Shown one piece after another: positions 7,144 through 15,995 of a stretch of DNA of 32,683 bases. Under the pieces are notes generated by a model. That model saw only the letters and a program-made list of their open reading frames with translations. It did no database searches and was not told where the DNA came from. Source of the DNA: Streptomyces lushanensis (lineage in GTDB: Bacteria; Actinomycetota; Actinomycetes; Streptomycetales; Streptomycetaceae); the NCBI RefSeq assembly GCF_001700515.1, contig NZ_MAUD01000235.1, forward strand, positions 1-32,683. Reading direction: 5' to 3'. The position numbers and the translations under genes are program-made. How positions within the stretch are numbered: position 1 is the stretch's first letter; every line of letters starts with the position of its first letter.

Positions 7144-8535
7144 TCATCCGGTGACCGCCGGCAGATCGGGACCGATGGTGAGCGTCACCGTGCCCGGCGC
7201 GGCCTGCGCCGACCGTACGGGCACCAGGCCCGGGAGGTGCGCGGCGAGCGCCCTGGCCTGGTCCGCGAGGCCCTCCGGATAGGTGAGGGTGGTGCGTTGG
7301 ACGGGCGCGGGCGCGTTTCCGGTGGCGCTGATCCGGAAGCCGAGCTCCCTCAGCCGGCCGGCCGTCTCCCGGGCCTTGCCGGTCACGCCCGAACCGTTGA
7401 GCACGGTCACCGTGACGGTGACCGTCGCGGGCGGCAGTTGACGGGCCGCCTCCGCCAGCCGGGACCTCGTCATCTCCCGGTCGAGCGTGAGGGCGGTGAA
7501 CAGCCTGTGGGCGGCGGGCCCGTTCCAGACGACATTGGCCCGGTCGCTCGGGACGTCCCGCTCCCGTGGGTAGTTGGGCACGGTCAGAAAGGAAATCCGG
7601 TCGGCGGGCAGCGCCTTGAGGCCGGAGGCCAGTTCATGGAGGGGCCTGAGACCGGCCAGTTCGGGATCGGTGGTCAGCGATCCGGTGGCCGAGTCGAGAA
7701 AACCGTACAGGGCCGCGGGGTTGTGGAGCTTGGTCCTGGCCCGGGCGACGAGCGCCCGCATGAACTCCTGCTGCCGGCCGATACGGCCGATGTCCGTGCC
7801 GTCACCGAGGCTGTAGCGGGCCCGTACATAGCCGAGGGCCGCGCTGTCCTTCACCGTCTGGCAGCCCGCGCGGAGATCGAGGTGGGCCTTTCTGTCGTGG
7901 ATGGGCCGCTCGGGACAGATCTCCACCCCGTCGAGAGCGTTGACCATTCCGGTGAATCCCCGGAAGTCCACGACCAGGAAGTGGTCGACGCGGACACCGG
8001 TGTTCTGTTCGACGGTCTTGATCGCGCAGGCGGCGGCCTTGCCGGTGTCGCCGGTGGAACCACCGATCGCGAAAGCCTCGTTGATCTTGAAGTGATGCGG
8101 TACGGAGAAGGTGCCGTCGCCCTGGTCGCAGGCGGGGATCCGGACCCAGGAGTCACGGGGGAAGGACACCACGGTGGCCCACTTCCCGCCGCCGCCGAGA
8201 TGGAGCAGGAGCAGGGTGTCGGACTGCATGCTGGTCAGCCCGCGGCCATAGCCGTCCCCCGCGCCCTTACGGCTGTCGGAGCCGATGACCAGGATGTTCT
8301 CCCCGCCCTGCGTGGCGCTGGGCCGGTCGTCACCGATCGCGTCGTCCACGCCCGTGCCCTGGATGTTGCCGCTGAGCCGGGTGTACAGCCAGCCGCCCGC
8401 GCCCGATGTGCCCAGCACCAGGAGGGCCGCGGCCAGGGCGATCCAGCGTCCGATCCGGCGGAGCGGAGACCGCCGGCGCGGGTGTCCTCCACTCGGCGCG
8501 GACCGGCTCACCGGGCTCGTCTGTCCTGCTTTCAC
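7144..8535 (-). CDS. LytR-CpsA-Psr (LCP) family protein with LytR_C domain
   Basis: A membrane-anchored LCP enzyme (463 aa), a family that transfers undecaprenyl-linked glycopolymers onto peptidoglycan. An N-terminal basic stretch and one membrane helix (about residues 29-50) put the catalytic domain outside. LCP signatures are visible: LVIGSDSRKG, SFPRDSWVRIP, VDHFLVVDFRGF, and YVRARYSLGDGTDIGRIGRQQEF. The C-terminal 100 residues (VTVTVTVLNGSGVTGKA onward) form a LytR_C domain. The GTG start has AAGGAG nine bases upstream. It converges on the cassette hydrolase with 52 bp between stops and no clear terminator. Confidence 0.92.
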   Translation of the reverse strand: MKAGQTSPVSRSAPSGGHPRRRSPLRRIGRWIALAAALLVLGTSGAGGWLYTRLSGNIQGTGVDDAIGDDRPSATQGGENILVIGSDSRKGAGDGYGRGLTSMQSDTLLLLHLGGGGKWATVVSFPRDSWVRIPACDQGDGTFSVPHHFKINEAFAIGGSTGDTGKAAACAIKTVEQNTGVRVDHFLVVDFRGFTGMVNALDGVEICPERPIHDRKAHLDLRAGCQTVKDSAALGYVRARYSLGDGTDIGRIGRQQEFMRALVARARTKLHNPAALYGFLDSATGSLTTDPELAGLRPLHELASGLKALPADRISFLTVPNYPRERDVPSDRANVVWNGPAAHRLFTALTLDREMTRSRLAEAARQLPPATVTVTVTVLNGSGVTGKARETAGRLRELGFRISATGNAPAPVQRTTLTYPEGLADQARALAAHLPGLVPVRSAQAAPGTVTLTIGPDLPAVTG

Positions 8536-8896
8536 GCCGTCAAACTCCTTACTGCGGCCCGGTCATGGAACGGATCGTACGGGGAGTGACGTGCCCGATG
8601 TGCCGGATGTGTCGGACAATCATTCAGGCGAGAACGAGGATCGGCCACGCGTCGAACAGGTCACCGAAACCGGTCGGCGGCGGATCACGGGGGCCGGTGC
8701 GAGGGCGAGCGCGGGAGCGGGGCCGAGGGCGATCCGCGGGCGAGGGCGGAAGCGCGGACAAAGTACGTCGGACGGCTCTGTCCGGTGGCCCGGGGCCCGG
8801 AGGTGCCGTGTAGTGGAGGGTGCGGCCCCGACGGGCGGTCGGTGTGCCGCCCATGGGACGGCCGGCCCGCGGGACGGCCGGATCGGAGGAGCCTCG
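8536..8896. other. Divergent intergenic region with candidate LCP promoter
   Basis: This region separates two divergent genes. On the minus strand TACGAT (8574-8579) is a good -10 for the LCP gene, without a clear -35. Directly upstream are 9-bp direct repeats with a GATGTG core (about 8597-8615), which could bind a regulator. The segment 8690-8770 is a purine-rich GGGCGAG-type repeat on the plus strand. I see no credible gene here. Confidence 0.4.
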
Positions 8897-9439
8897 ATGG
8901 GGAGCACGTCCAGCACGGCCGGTGTCATGGCCGTGGCGCTGCTCTGCGTCCCGGCGGTGACGGGCTGCGCCGGCGACGGAGGCGGCTCCCCGATGACGCG
9001 GTCCGAGGCGCGGGACGGACTCGCGGCGGACGCGTCCTCGCCCGGCCCGCACAGGGACGAGGTCTCCGCGCGGTCCACCGCGCTCGGACGGATCCTGGTC
9101 GACGGCGCGCAGCGGACTCTCTATCTCTTCGAAGGAGACGCACGGAACACCTCCACCTGCGCCGGGCCCTGCGCGAAGATCTGGCGTCCCTTGACGGTGG
9201 CGGCGAAAGCGACCGCGGGCGGCGGAGTCCGGAAGAGTCTGCTGGCGATCGCCGTTCGCGCGGACGGCGCCCGGCAGGTCACCTACAACGGCCATCCCCT
9301 GTACACGTTCGAGGACGACCACAAGCCCGGCGACACCAACGGCCAGGGCGACATCTCCTTCCGGCACCGGTGGTACGTCGTCGACACCGCGGGCGAGAAG
9401 AACACGACCCCGCAGCAGGACACCGGCGGTCTCTACTGA
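8897..9439 (+). CDS. Secreted-repeat lipoprotein (COG4315 type)
   Basis: A 180-residue exported lipoprotein. The signal peptide ends in lipobox VTGC with Cys24. The remainder has the two repeat units typical of the 'secreted repeat of unknown function' family: ILVDGAQRTLYLFEGD followed by CAGPCAKIWRPL, and YNGHPLYTFEDDHKPGDTNGQG ending in WYVVD. The two cysteines in the CAGPC motif are kept. No enzymatic role is established for this family. ATG 8897 has GGAGGA at 8885-8890; the frame is open further upstream but lacks both signal peptide and ribosome binding site there. The following small membrane-protein gene starts 51 bp downstream, so co-transcription is likely. Confidence 0.88.
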   Translation: MGSTSSTAGVMAVALLCVPAVTGCAGDGGGSPMTRSEARDGLAADASSPGPHRDEVSARSTALGRILVDGAQRTLYLFEGDARNTSTCAGPCAKIWRPLTVAAKATAGGGVRKSLLAIAVRADGARQVTYNGHPLYTFEDDHKPGDTNGQGDISFRHRWYVVDTAGEKNTTPQQDTGGLY

Positions 9440-9490
9440 CCTCCGACCCCGCCTTCGAAACCCCTGGCCACCGGTGAGACAGGAGAAGCG

Positions 9491-9988
9491 ATGTCCTCAG
9501 GCACGTCCGTCGTATCCGCCCATCGCGGACGCAGGCTCCGTGTGCTGCGGGGCGCGGCCCGGCTGCTGGCCGCGCTCGCCCTGGCGGTGAACGCCTATGT
9601 CCACGCCGATCTCGCTCCCCGCTACGACCTCGTCGGCGACAACATCAGCCAGGGCACACTCTTCCGTGCCGAGGCCGGTCTGTCCGCGCTGGCCGCCCTG
9701 CTCGTCCTGATCTGGCACCGGCTGGTCGGTGATCTCTTCACCTGGATCGTGGCCGCCGGAAGCCTGGCGCTGCTGTTCGTGTACCGATATGTCGATGTCG
9801 GCACGCTCGGACCGTTCCCGAACATGTACGAACCGAGGTGGTACGACGAGAAGTTCGTGGCCGTCGTCGCACTGGCGCTCGCCGTCCTCGCCACGGTCTT
9901 CCTGCTGCTCACCCACCGCTGGCGGCGGGGCCGGGGCGTGCACGCCGGTCTGGGCAACCGCAGACGCCGCCGCGGCGAGGTGTCCTGA
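9491..9988 (+). CDS. Four-helix membrane protein, unknown
   Basis: A 165-residue integral membrane protein with about four predicted helices (near residues 20-38, 62-78, 83-102 and 118-140) and a basic Arg-rich C-terminal tail. I do not recognise a named family. The conserved-looking loop between helices 1 and 2 (DLAPRYDLVGDNISQGTLFR) and the loop LGPFPNMYEPRWYDEK probably face outside. AGGAG lies eight bases before the ATG. It sits 51 bp downstream of the lipoprotein gene on the same strand, suggesting a two-gene unit. Confidence 0.82.
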   Translation: MSSGTSVVSAHRGRRLRVLRGAARLLAALALAVNAYVHADLAPRYDLVGDNISQGTLFRAEAGLSALAALLVLIWHRLVGDLFTWIVAAGSLALLFVYRYVDVGTLGPFPNMYEPRWYDEKFVAVVALALAVLATVFLLLTHRWRRGRGVHAGLGNRRRRRGEVS

Positions 9989-10021
9989 CCGGACCCCTCG
10001 CGCGCGGCGGCGCGGGCGTGG

Positions 10022-11893
10022 TCACTCGTACGGGGTGAGGAACTCCTTCGGCCTCAGCGCCCGCTCCACGATGCGGGTGTCGCCGACCCAGCCGTAGAAG
10101 CCCTGGCCGAACTTCTCGTCGAACTGGGTCCCGCCGATGACGAAGGGCTTGCCGAGCGTGGCGATACCGGTCGACTCCTGTGTGGGATTACGGGCGATCT
10201 TCGAGCCGTCGACGTAGATCACCGTACGGTGACCGTCGTTGACGACCGCGATGTGCGTCCACCGGCCGACCGGCAGGGCGTGGCTCCACGAGGTGGGATC
10301 GGCGTCCTGGCGGTGCGCGTAGACGACGAACTGGACGAACCGCTCCGGGGAGATGTTGAGGCTGCACGTGGGCTCGTCGGGCGACCAGCCGGTCGTCTTG
10401 CCCGCCTCGCTGTTGCGCCCTTCCCAGCTCAGGATGCCCATCCAGGCGTGGTCGCCCTCGAAGGGCTCCGGCAGCTTGATGAAGGTCTCGATGGTGTAGC
10501 CCGAGGTGAACTTCGCGCTGTTGAGCGGTGCGTTGGCGGAGGTGGTCAGGATGGCGCCGCGGTCCGGGGACTTGCCGCCGTCGAAGCGCAGGCTGGCGTG
10601 GGCCGGCTGGCCCTCGTGGTGGTCCTCGGACCAGGTGAGCGCGTCGGCGCCGCTGGAGTGCAGCCGGCTCACGGTCAGGTCGTTGCCGTTGCCGGTCAGA
10701 TCGCGCGCGACCTTTCCGTCGGCCACGGGAGCGCCCGCCGTGCCGGCGCCGCCGAGCCCGGCGGAGTCGAAGCGCCAGTACGCGACGGTCCCGCGCGGCA
10801 TCACGGCGGAGGCCGGGCGGGCCGGCGGGGGTACGGACCGGTCGAAGCCCGCGAACCGGGCGGCGAAGTCGATGTCCAGGCTGAACCGGTCGGTGGGACC
10901 GGTCAGTTCGATCGTCTCGGCCTCCAGCGGCGTCCGCTTCTCCGGATTGCGCGCGAGGAACCAGGGCGAGAACGTCTCGACGTCGACGACACCGCGCGCG
11001 AGGTCGAAGGCGTACAGCCGGATCATCCCGGCGCCGCCGTAGTAGCGGTCCTGGTAGTTGGTGATGTGGACATGGACGTCGTGGCCCGCGTCATTGGTGA
11101 GGACCGTACGGCCGGGCGGCCAGTAGTGACCGCCGAGCGCGAGGAAGATCTGGTCGTTGCCGCGGATGAGACCGTCCCACAGCCGCTGTCCGTTGCCGGA
11201 GAGCTGGGCCTTGCCGTCGTCGCCGGACGAGGCGATGTCATGGGTGGTGAGAATGGCCGGCAGCGTCGGGTGGCTGTCGAGCACCGAGCGGGCCCAGTCG
11301 AGCCCGGCGTCGGACACACGCCAGTCCAGGGCGAGGATCAGCCACTCGCGTCCCGCGGCGCTCACCACGTGGTAGCTGTTGTAGCCGTCGCGCGAGGAGC
11401 CGCCGAAGGTCGGCATGGAGGCGTAGCGCGCCGGTCCGAAGGCCCTCAGATAGGCGGAGTCGCCGCGCTGGTCGTCGGCGCCGTTGATGTCGTGGTTGCC
11501 CGCGAGCACGCTGTAGGGCAGTTTGCCGTCGAGCGTACGGAAGGTGTCGGCGGCCAGCTCGATCTCGTCGACGGTGCCGTGCTCCGTGACATCACCGAGG
11601 TGCGTCATGAACGCGATGTTGGCCTCCTTCCGCTCGGACACGAGGTAACGGAAGGTCTCGCGCAGCGGCGCCGGGTCGGAGCTGTCGGCGTCGAAGAGGT
11701 ACTGGGTGTCGGGAAGGACGGCCACCGCGAACCGGGGGCTGACGGTGTCGAACCGGCCGGTCTCGCCGCTGGAGGCGGCCTGCGCCGGTGCCGCGTCGAA
11801 CAACGTGGCCGCCGCACCGGCGGCCGGCACGGCGAGGGCCGCCTGGAGCAGCGCCCGTCTCGCCGGCTTGCCGTGGTTGTCTGCTGTGCTCAT
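10022..11893 (-). CDS. Tat-exported metallophosphoesterase with LamG-like domain
   Basis: A 623-residue secreted phosphoesterase. The N-terminus has a twin-arginine signal (PARRALLQ, then a long hydrophobic Ala-rich core ending AAPAQAA). The calcineurin-type metal motifs follow in order: LPDTQYL, THLGDVTE, LAGNHDI, LTTHDIA and LALGGHYW. The last lacks the second His of the usual GHxH motif, although HVHITNYQ follows. Residues from about 390 to the end look like a concanavalin-like LamG/laminin-G domain (TSGYTIETFIKLPEPF, GRWTHIAVVNDG, VYVDG-type strand), probably for carbohydrate or surface binding. Start ATG 11893 is preceded by AGGGAG; the frame is open to 12460 but that overlaps another gene and lacks a signal peptide. 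Substrate unknown. Confidence 0.88.
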   Translation of the reverse strand: MSTADNHGKPARRALLQAALAVPAAGAAATLFDAAPAQAASSGETGRFDTVSPRFAVAVLPDTQYLFDADSSDPAPLRETFRYLVSERKEANIAFMTHLGDVTEHGTVDEIELAADTFRTLDGKLPYSVLAGNHDINGADDQRGDSAYLRAFGPARYASMPTFGGSSRDGYNSYHVVSAAGREWLILALDWRVSDAGLDWARSVLDSHPTLPAILTTHDIASSGDDGKAQLSGNGQRLWDGLIRGNDQIFLALGGHYWPPGRTVLTNDAGHDVHVHITNYQDRYYGGAGMIRLYAFDLARGVVDVETFSPWFLARNPEKRTPLEAETIELTGPTDRFSLDIDFAARFAGFDRSVPPPARPASAVMPRGTVAYWRFDSAGLGGAGTAGAPVADGKVARDLTGNGNDLTVSRLHSSGADALTWSEDHHEGQPAHASLRFDGGKSPDRGAILTTSANAPLNSAKFTSGYTIETFIKLPEPFEGDHAWMGILSWEGRNSEAGKTTGWSPDEPTCSLNISPERFVQFVVYAHRQDADPTSWSHALPVGRWTHIAVVNDGHRTVIYVDGSKIARNPTQESTGIATLGKPFVIGGTQFDEKFGQGFYGWVGDTRIVERALRPKEFLTPYE

Positions 11894-12048
11894 GTCGAAC
11901 TCCCTGCGCTGTACATCTGTGTCAGCCGCACTGTTCTGATCAGCCGTGGCGTGACGATGGATGACATCTGAACGCCGTCTGCCCGTTCGCGGTACGTATG
12001 GGCCGGTCCGCACCGGCTGCGCCCTTTGCGCGCGCGCCCTGCCGTACG

Positions 12049-13065
12049 TCAGCCCAGCAGTGCCGCCACCGCCACCAGGGCCGGGATCGACAGCAGTGTG
12101 GAGAGCAGGATCGACTCCCGCGCCAGCCGTTCGGCGACCTTGTAGCGCGAGGCGTAGGTGTAGAGGTTCTGCGCGGCGGGCAGGGCGGAGGTCACCACGA
12201 CATCGAGCAGGGCCGCGCCGTGCAGTCCGAAGGCCCACGCCCCCAGCGTCCAGGCCACCAGCGGCTGACCCGCCGACTTCAGGGCGGCGGAGAGCAGAAC
12301 GGGGTGGCGGTCGGGGCCGCGGCCCGGCAGGGCGCTCCCGTGGAGCGATATTCCGAAGGCCAGCAGTACGGCGGGAACGGACATGTTGCCGATCAGGATC
12401 AGCGGATCCAGGACAGGTCCCGGCACCGTCCAGCCCGTGGCCGCCACCGCCACTCCGCACAGCGAACTGGCCGCGACCGGATTGCGCAGCGGTGTGATCA
12501 GCCCCTGCCCGAGCGGAAATCTCCTCCGGAGTCCGGCCCCGGTACCGGCCCCGGTCCCTGTTTCTGTTGCTGCTCCTGTCCCTGCCCCTGCTTCTGCCTG
12601 TGCCTCTGCTCCCGTTCCTGCTCCCGCCACGGCCAGATCGAGCACTGTCAGGGCGATCGGCGTGACCACGATGAGCTGGAACAGCAGAACGGGAGCGACC
12701 AGTGAGGCATCGCCCAGGACATAGACGGCGATCGGAATCCCGAGATTGCCCGCGTTGACATAGCTGGAGCAGAGTGCCCCGATGGTGGTGCGGCCCGCGT
12801 CCCAGCGGCGGGCCACGGCGACCGCCAGGAACACCCCGGCCGTGACGGCCGTGCTGATCGCGGTGATCAGCAGCCGGCTGGAGAGGACCGCCGAGAGTTC
12901 CGCCCGCGCCAGGGTGGTGAACAGCAGCGCGGGCGTGGCCACATGGAAGGCGAGCCGGGTGAGCACCTCACGCCCGTTCTCCCCGAGATGTCCGCGCCGT
13001 CCCATCAGATAGCCGACGCCGATCACCACGGCGATGACCCCGAAGCCGGTCAGTACTCCCCGCAC
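12049..13065 (-). CDS. AEC family transporter (auxin efflux carrier type)
   Basis: A polytopic carrier of about 338 residues. The first helix (VLTGFGVIAVVIGVGYLMGR) and the SYVNAGNLGIPIAVYVLGD segment are diagnostic of the AEC/malonate-efflux family, which exports organic anions. A central cytosolic loop between the two five-helix halves is replaced by an (A/T)-(G/E) dipeptide repeat of 32 residues. GTG 13065 gives the family-typical N-terminus MRGVLTGF, but its Shine-Dalgarno is weak. The frame is open to GTG 13128, which would add 21 hydrophilic residues. Substrate cannot be deduced. Confidence 0.85.
   Translation of the reverse strand: MRGVLTGFGVIAVVIGVGYLMGRRGHLGENGREVLTRLAFHVATPALLFTTLARAELSAVLSSRLLITAISTAVTAGVFLAVAVARRWDAGRTTIGALCSSYVNAGNLGIPIAVYVLGDASLVAPVLLFQLIVVTPIALTVLDLAVAGAGTGAEAQAEAGAGTGAATETGTGAGTGAGLRRRFPLGQGLITPLRNPVAASSLCGVAVAATGWTVPGPVLDPLILIGNMSVPAVLLAFGISLHGSALPGRGPDRHPVLLSAALKSAGQPLVAWTLGAWAFGLHGAALLDVVVTSALPAAQNLYTYASRYKVAERLARESILLSTLLSIPALVAVAALLG
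12532..12627 (-). repeat. Sixteen-copy degenerate hexanucleotide repeat inside the AEC gene
   Basis: These 96 bases divide exactly into sixteen hexamers that fit, with few exceptions, NCC(G/T)G(C/T) on the plus strand. Each encodes a dipeptide of Ala or Thr followed by Gly, Glu, Gln or Ala. The sense codons are GCA, ACA, GGA and GGG, far less G/C-ending than the rest of the gene. The repeat lies in the central cytosolic loop and its six-base unit keeps the frame whatever the copy number. Confidence 0.85.
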
Positions 13066-13248
13066 TGCGCGTTCCGGTCGATGGACATGGGTGCGTGGCT
13101 CACACGCCAACCCTCCCCAGGACATCACCCGAGGTCAACGTGATCTCGCGCACTGGACATCGGGGTGCCGGCGGCGAGGTGGCCACGGGTGTGCGGGAGC
13201 CGCGTAGCAACGGGCGCGGAAGCGGCCCCGGACCGGCGCGGAACCGGC

Positions 13249-14112
13249 TCAGAACTCCTTGCGGAGGATGGTGAGGAGCTCCTTGGTGCGGCTCGCGGGC
13301 TCCGCGTGGGCCACCATCCGGTCCATCGCCTCCATGTGTTCGGCGACCTCGCCCGCCTCGTCCAGATAGAGCGCGCCCGTCAGATACTCGATGTAGACCA
13401 TGTCGGGCACTTCGGGAACGTCGAAGCGGAACAGTACGAACGGGCTGTACGTCCCGGGATGGTGTCCCGCGCCCAACTCGGCTATCTGGATGGTCACATT
13501 GGGCTGCTCGGTCGCCTCCATCAGACGGTCGATCTGCGCCCGCATCACCGCCGCCGAACCGACGGGCCGGCGCAGGACGGTCTCGTCCAGGACGGCCCAG
13601 TAGGCCGGGGCGTCGGGGCGGGTCAGCAGCGCCTGACGCTGGCGGCGCAGGGAGACATGGCGCTCTATCCGTTCGGAGTCGGCCGTCCGCCCCAGCGCCC
13701 CGGTGGTCAGCACCTGGCGGGCGTAGTCCTCGGTCTGGAGCAGACCCGGCACGAAGTGCGGTTCGTAGACACGCATGGTCGTGGCGGCCTCTTCGAGGCT
13801 GACATAACCGCTGAACCACTCCGGGAGCACATCATGGAAACGCTGCCACCAGCCCGGCTCGTTCGCCTCCTCGGCCAGCCGCAGGAATATCCCGGCCTCC
13901 GCCTCGGACACCCCGTACGCGGGCAGCAGGATCTGCAGATACGGGATCTTGAGCCCGACCTCGGCCGTCTCCATGCGCCGGATGGTGGCCGCGGTGATCC
14001 GGAGCAGCTTGCCGGCCTGCTCCCTGCTCAGCCCAGCCTTCTCGCGCAGGGCACGCAACTGCCTACTGAGGACGAGCTGCCCGATCGTCGGGGCAGACCG
14101 CGGTTCGCTCAT
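13249..14112 (-). CDS. XRE-family regulator with DUF5753 domain
   Basis: A 287-residue DNA-binding regulator of the abundant Streptomyces XRE/DUF5753 class. An N-terminal helix-turn-helix (LRALREKAGLSREQAGKLLRI, then TIRRMETAEVG) is followed by the C-terminal DUF5753 region with YEPHFVPGLLQTEDYAR, YWAVLDETVLRRPVG and QIAELGAGHHPGTYSPFVLF. Genes of this kind are often followed by a small DUF397 gene, but none is present in the 120-180 bp downstream. ATG 14112 gives the usual N-terminus; the frame is open to 14199 without a better site. Target genes are unknown. Confidence 0.92.
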   Translation of the reverse strand: MSEPRSAPTIGQLVLSRQLRALREKAGLSREQAGKLLRITAATIRRMETAEVGLKIPYLQILLPAYGVSEAEAGIFLRLAEEANEPGWWQRFHDVLPEWFSGYVSLEEAATTMRVYEPHFVPGLLQTEDYARQVLTTGALGRTADSERIERHVSLRRQRQALLTRPDAPAYWAVLDETVLRRPVGSAAVMRAQIDRLMEATEQPNVTIQIAELGAGHHPGTYSPFVLFRFDVPEVPDMVYIEYLTGALYLDEAGEVAEHMEAMDRMVAHAEPASRTKELLTILRKEF

Positions 14113-14195
14113 GTCCCACCCCCGAGCAACACCACCGTTTTCGGGCAGTCTGCCACAGCAACTGGTAGGTGGGGATGGCATATTGATCGCACAGT

Positions 14196-15146
14196 TCAAC
14201 CGGCGGAGCCGCGGAAGGCGCGCCGGTAGGTGTGCGGGCTGGTGCCGACGACGCGCTTGAAGCGTTCACGGAAGGCCGTGGGTGAGCCGAACCCGGCCTG
14301 GGACGCGATGCGGTCGACGGAGTGGGTGGTGGTTTCCAGGAGGTACTGCGCGCGGCGGATCCGGGCGCGGTGGAGCCAGCGCAGCGGTGTGGTGCCGGTC
14401 TGTTCGCGGAAGCGCCGGCTGAGCGTTCGGCTGCTCATCCTGGCCCGTACGGCGATGTCCTCCAAGGTCAGCTCCTGGTCCGCGTTCTCCTCCAGCCATC
14501 TCAGAAGCGGCTCCAGGACGGATCCGGACGGCGTGGGCGGCTGGGCGTGGACGATGAACTGGGCCTGGCCGCCCTCGCGTTCGAGCGGCATGACCGACAG
14601 CCTGGCCGTGTCGGCCGCGACGGCCGAGCCGTGGTCCTTGCGGACCATGTGCAGACAGAGATCGAGTCCGGCGGCGGCTCCCGCCGAGGTGAGGAACTGG
14701 CCGTTGTCCACGTAGAGCACATCGGGATCGACGGCGATCCTCGGATGGAGGGCCGCGAGGCGCTCGGCGGCGGTCCAGTGGGTGGTGGCGCGCAGCCCGT
14801 CGAGGAGGCCGGTGGCCGCGAGCACGAAGGCACCGGCGCAGATGGAGGCGATACGGGTGCCGTCCGCCGCGGCCTCGCGCAGCGCGTCGAGTACGGCCTC
14901 GGGCACCGGACCGGCGTGCTCCAGGGTGCCCGGGACGATGATCGTGTCCGCCTCGCGCAGCCGGTCGAGACCGTGCGGCGCGCGCAGGACGAACGGGCCG
15001 GCGTCGACCTCTTCCGTGGCGGCGCAGATCAGTACGCGGTAGGCGGCGCGGCCGTCGGGCAGCCGGGTGCGGGAGAACACCTCGATGGGTGTGGCGAGGT
15101 CGAAGGAGACGACCTGTTCGAGCGCGAGTACGGCCACGGTGTGCAT
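14196..15146 (-). CDS. GlxA-type regulator (DJ-1/PfpI domain plus AraC HTH)
   Basis: A 316-residue transcription factor with an N-terminal DJ-1/PfpI-like sensor domain (residues 1-190, including ASICAGAFVLAATGLLDG with the nucleophile-elbow Cys) and a C-terminal double helix-turn-helix AraC domain (LTLEDIAVRARMSSRTLSRRF and VDRIASQAGFGSPTAFRERF). Members respond to small metabolites, and the sensor is thought to bind rather than hydrolyse. The start ATG at 15146 lies six bases from a good -10, so the mRNA may be leaderless. It is divergent from a small membrane-protein gene, which is a candidate target by position only. Confidence 0.93.
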   Translation of the reverse strand: MHTVAVLALEQVVSFDLATPIEVFSRTRLPDGRAAYRVLICAATEEVDAGPFVLRAPHGLDRLREADTIIVPGTLEHAGPVPEAVLDALREAAADGTRIASICAGAFVLAATGLLDGLRATTHWTAAERLAALHPRIAVDPDVLYVDNGQFLTSAGAAAGLDLCLHMVRKDHGSAVAADTARLSVMPLEREGGQAQFIVHAQPPTPSGSVLEPLLRWLEENADQELTLEDIAVRARMSSRTLSRRFREQTGTTPLRWLHRARIRRAQYLLETTTHSVDRIASQAGFGSPTAFRERFKRVVGTSPHTYRRAFRGSAG

Positions 15147-15152
15147 GGCGAG

Positions 15153-15181
15153 AGGCTATGGCAGGAACGGATGACGGCCAA
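15153..15181 (-). promoter_or_regulatory. Leaderless promoter of the GlxA-type gene
   Basis: On the minus strand TTGGCC (15176-15181), a 17-bp spacer and TAGCCT (15153-15158) form a near-consensus vegetative promoter. Only six bases separate the -10 from the ATG, and no Shine-Dalgarno is present. This is the arrangement of leaderless actinobacterial transcripts. Confidence 0.6.
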
Positions 15182-15425
15182 GGCTCCCGGGCCGGAGCGG
15201 CTCGGCGATGTGCCCGCACAGCGTCCTGTTCGCGCTGGTGAGGGCCGTGCGGCTCCGACACGGTGTCCGTTTTCATCCGGCTCGCGGCACCTGGCGAGAA
15301 TCCGTCGGTTCCTGGCACTCAAGCCACTACTGGACCGCGACGCCCACGCCTAACGTCGGGCTCGGCTTCCCGCGCGGGGGCCCTCCTTGCCCGTCCCGGA
15401 CGTACGCCTGAGAAAGCACCCACCT

Positions 15426-15977
15426 GTGACGAAATTCCTTCTCGCCGTTCATGTTCTGGCCGCGATCGTCGCGATCGGACCGGTCACCGTGGCCGCCAGC
15501 ATGTTCCCGCCGACCGTCCGCCGGGCGCTGGCCGATCCGGGCGACCGGCAGGCGGTGGCATGGGTGCGACTGCTGCACCGGATCTGCCGTGTCTACGCCG
15601 TGATCGGCCTGACCGTTCCGGTCTTCGGATTCGCCACCGCGAGCTCGATGGGTGTGCTCGGGGACACCTGGCTGATCGTCTCGATCGCCCTGACCGCGCT
15701 CGCGGCCGTCGCGCTCGGCGCGCTCGTACTGCCACGCCAGGAAGCCCTGCTGGCCGGGATCGAGGCGATCACGGAGACAGGGGCGGCAGAGGCAACAGGA
15801 GAGGCAGGAAGGACAGAAGGGTCAGGGGCGACAGGGCCGGCCGGGAAGACGGCGGCGGCACCGCCGGACCGACGGGCGACCGCCCGGCTGGCCATGGTCA
15901 CCGGGATCTTCAATCTCCTCTGGGCCACCGTGACCGTTCTCATGATCATCCGTCCCGGCTCCACCACGGGCGCCTGA
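15426..15977 (+). CDS. DUF2269-like small membrane protein
   Basis: A 183-residue membrane protein with four predicted helices: residues 1-24 (KFLLAVHVLAAIVAIGPVTVA), 55-75, 83-105 and 150-172. The first helix with its conserved His and Pro resembles the DUF2269 group, whose function is unknown. Between helices 3 and 4 lies a cytosolic loop of about 45 residues made of Thr, Ala, Glu and Gly with unusual ACA, GCA, GGA and AGG codons. GTG 15426 begins directly before the first helix, with a weak GAGAAAG upstream. It is transcribed divergently from the GlxA-type regulator 279 bp away; that gap holds TAACGT near 15352 as a possible -10 and little else. Confidence 0.75.
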   Translation: MTKFLLAVHVLAAIVAIGPVTVAASMFPPTVRRALADPGDRQAVAWVRLLHRICRVYAVIGLTVPVFGFATASSMGVLGDTWLIVSIALTALAAVALGALVLPRQEALLAGIEAITETGAAEATGEAGRTEGSGATGPAGKTAAAPPDRRATARLAMVTGIFNLLWATVTVLMIIRPGSTTGA

Positions 15978-15995
15978 CGCATCGGATCCAGGTGC

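Noticed and set aside
11894..12048. Possible Pho box upstream of the metallophosphoesterase
   Set aside because: A single GTTCA is present but the 11-bp direct repeat needed for PhoP is missing.
11894..12460. N-terminal extension of the metallophosphoesterase
   Set aside because: It would bury the Tat signal, overlaps the AEC gene on the same strand, and AGGGAG supports ATG 11893.
13129..13248. Expected DUF397 partner gene after the XRE/DUF5753 regulator
   Set aside because: No open frame of the right size or composition is present, so the regulator is listed alone.
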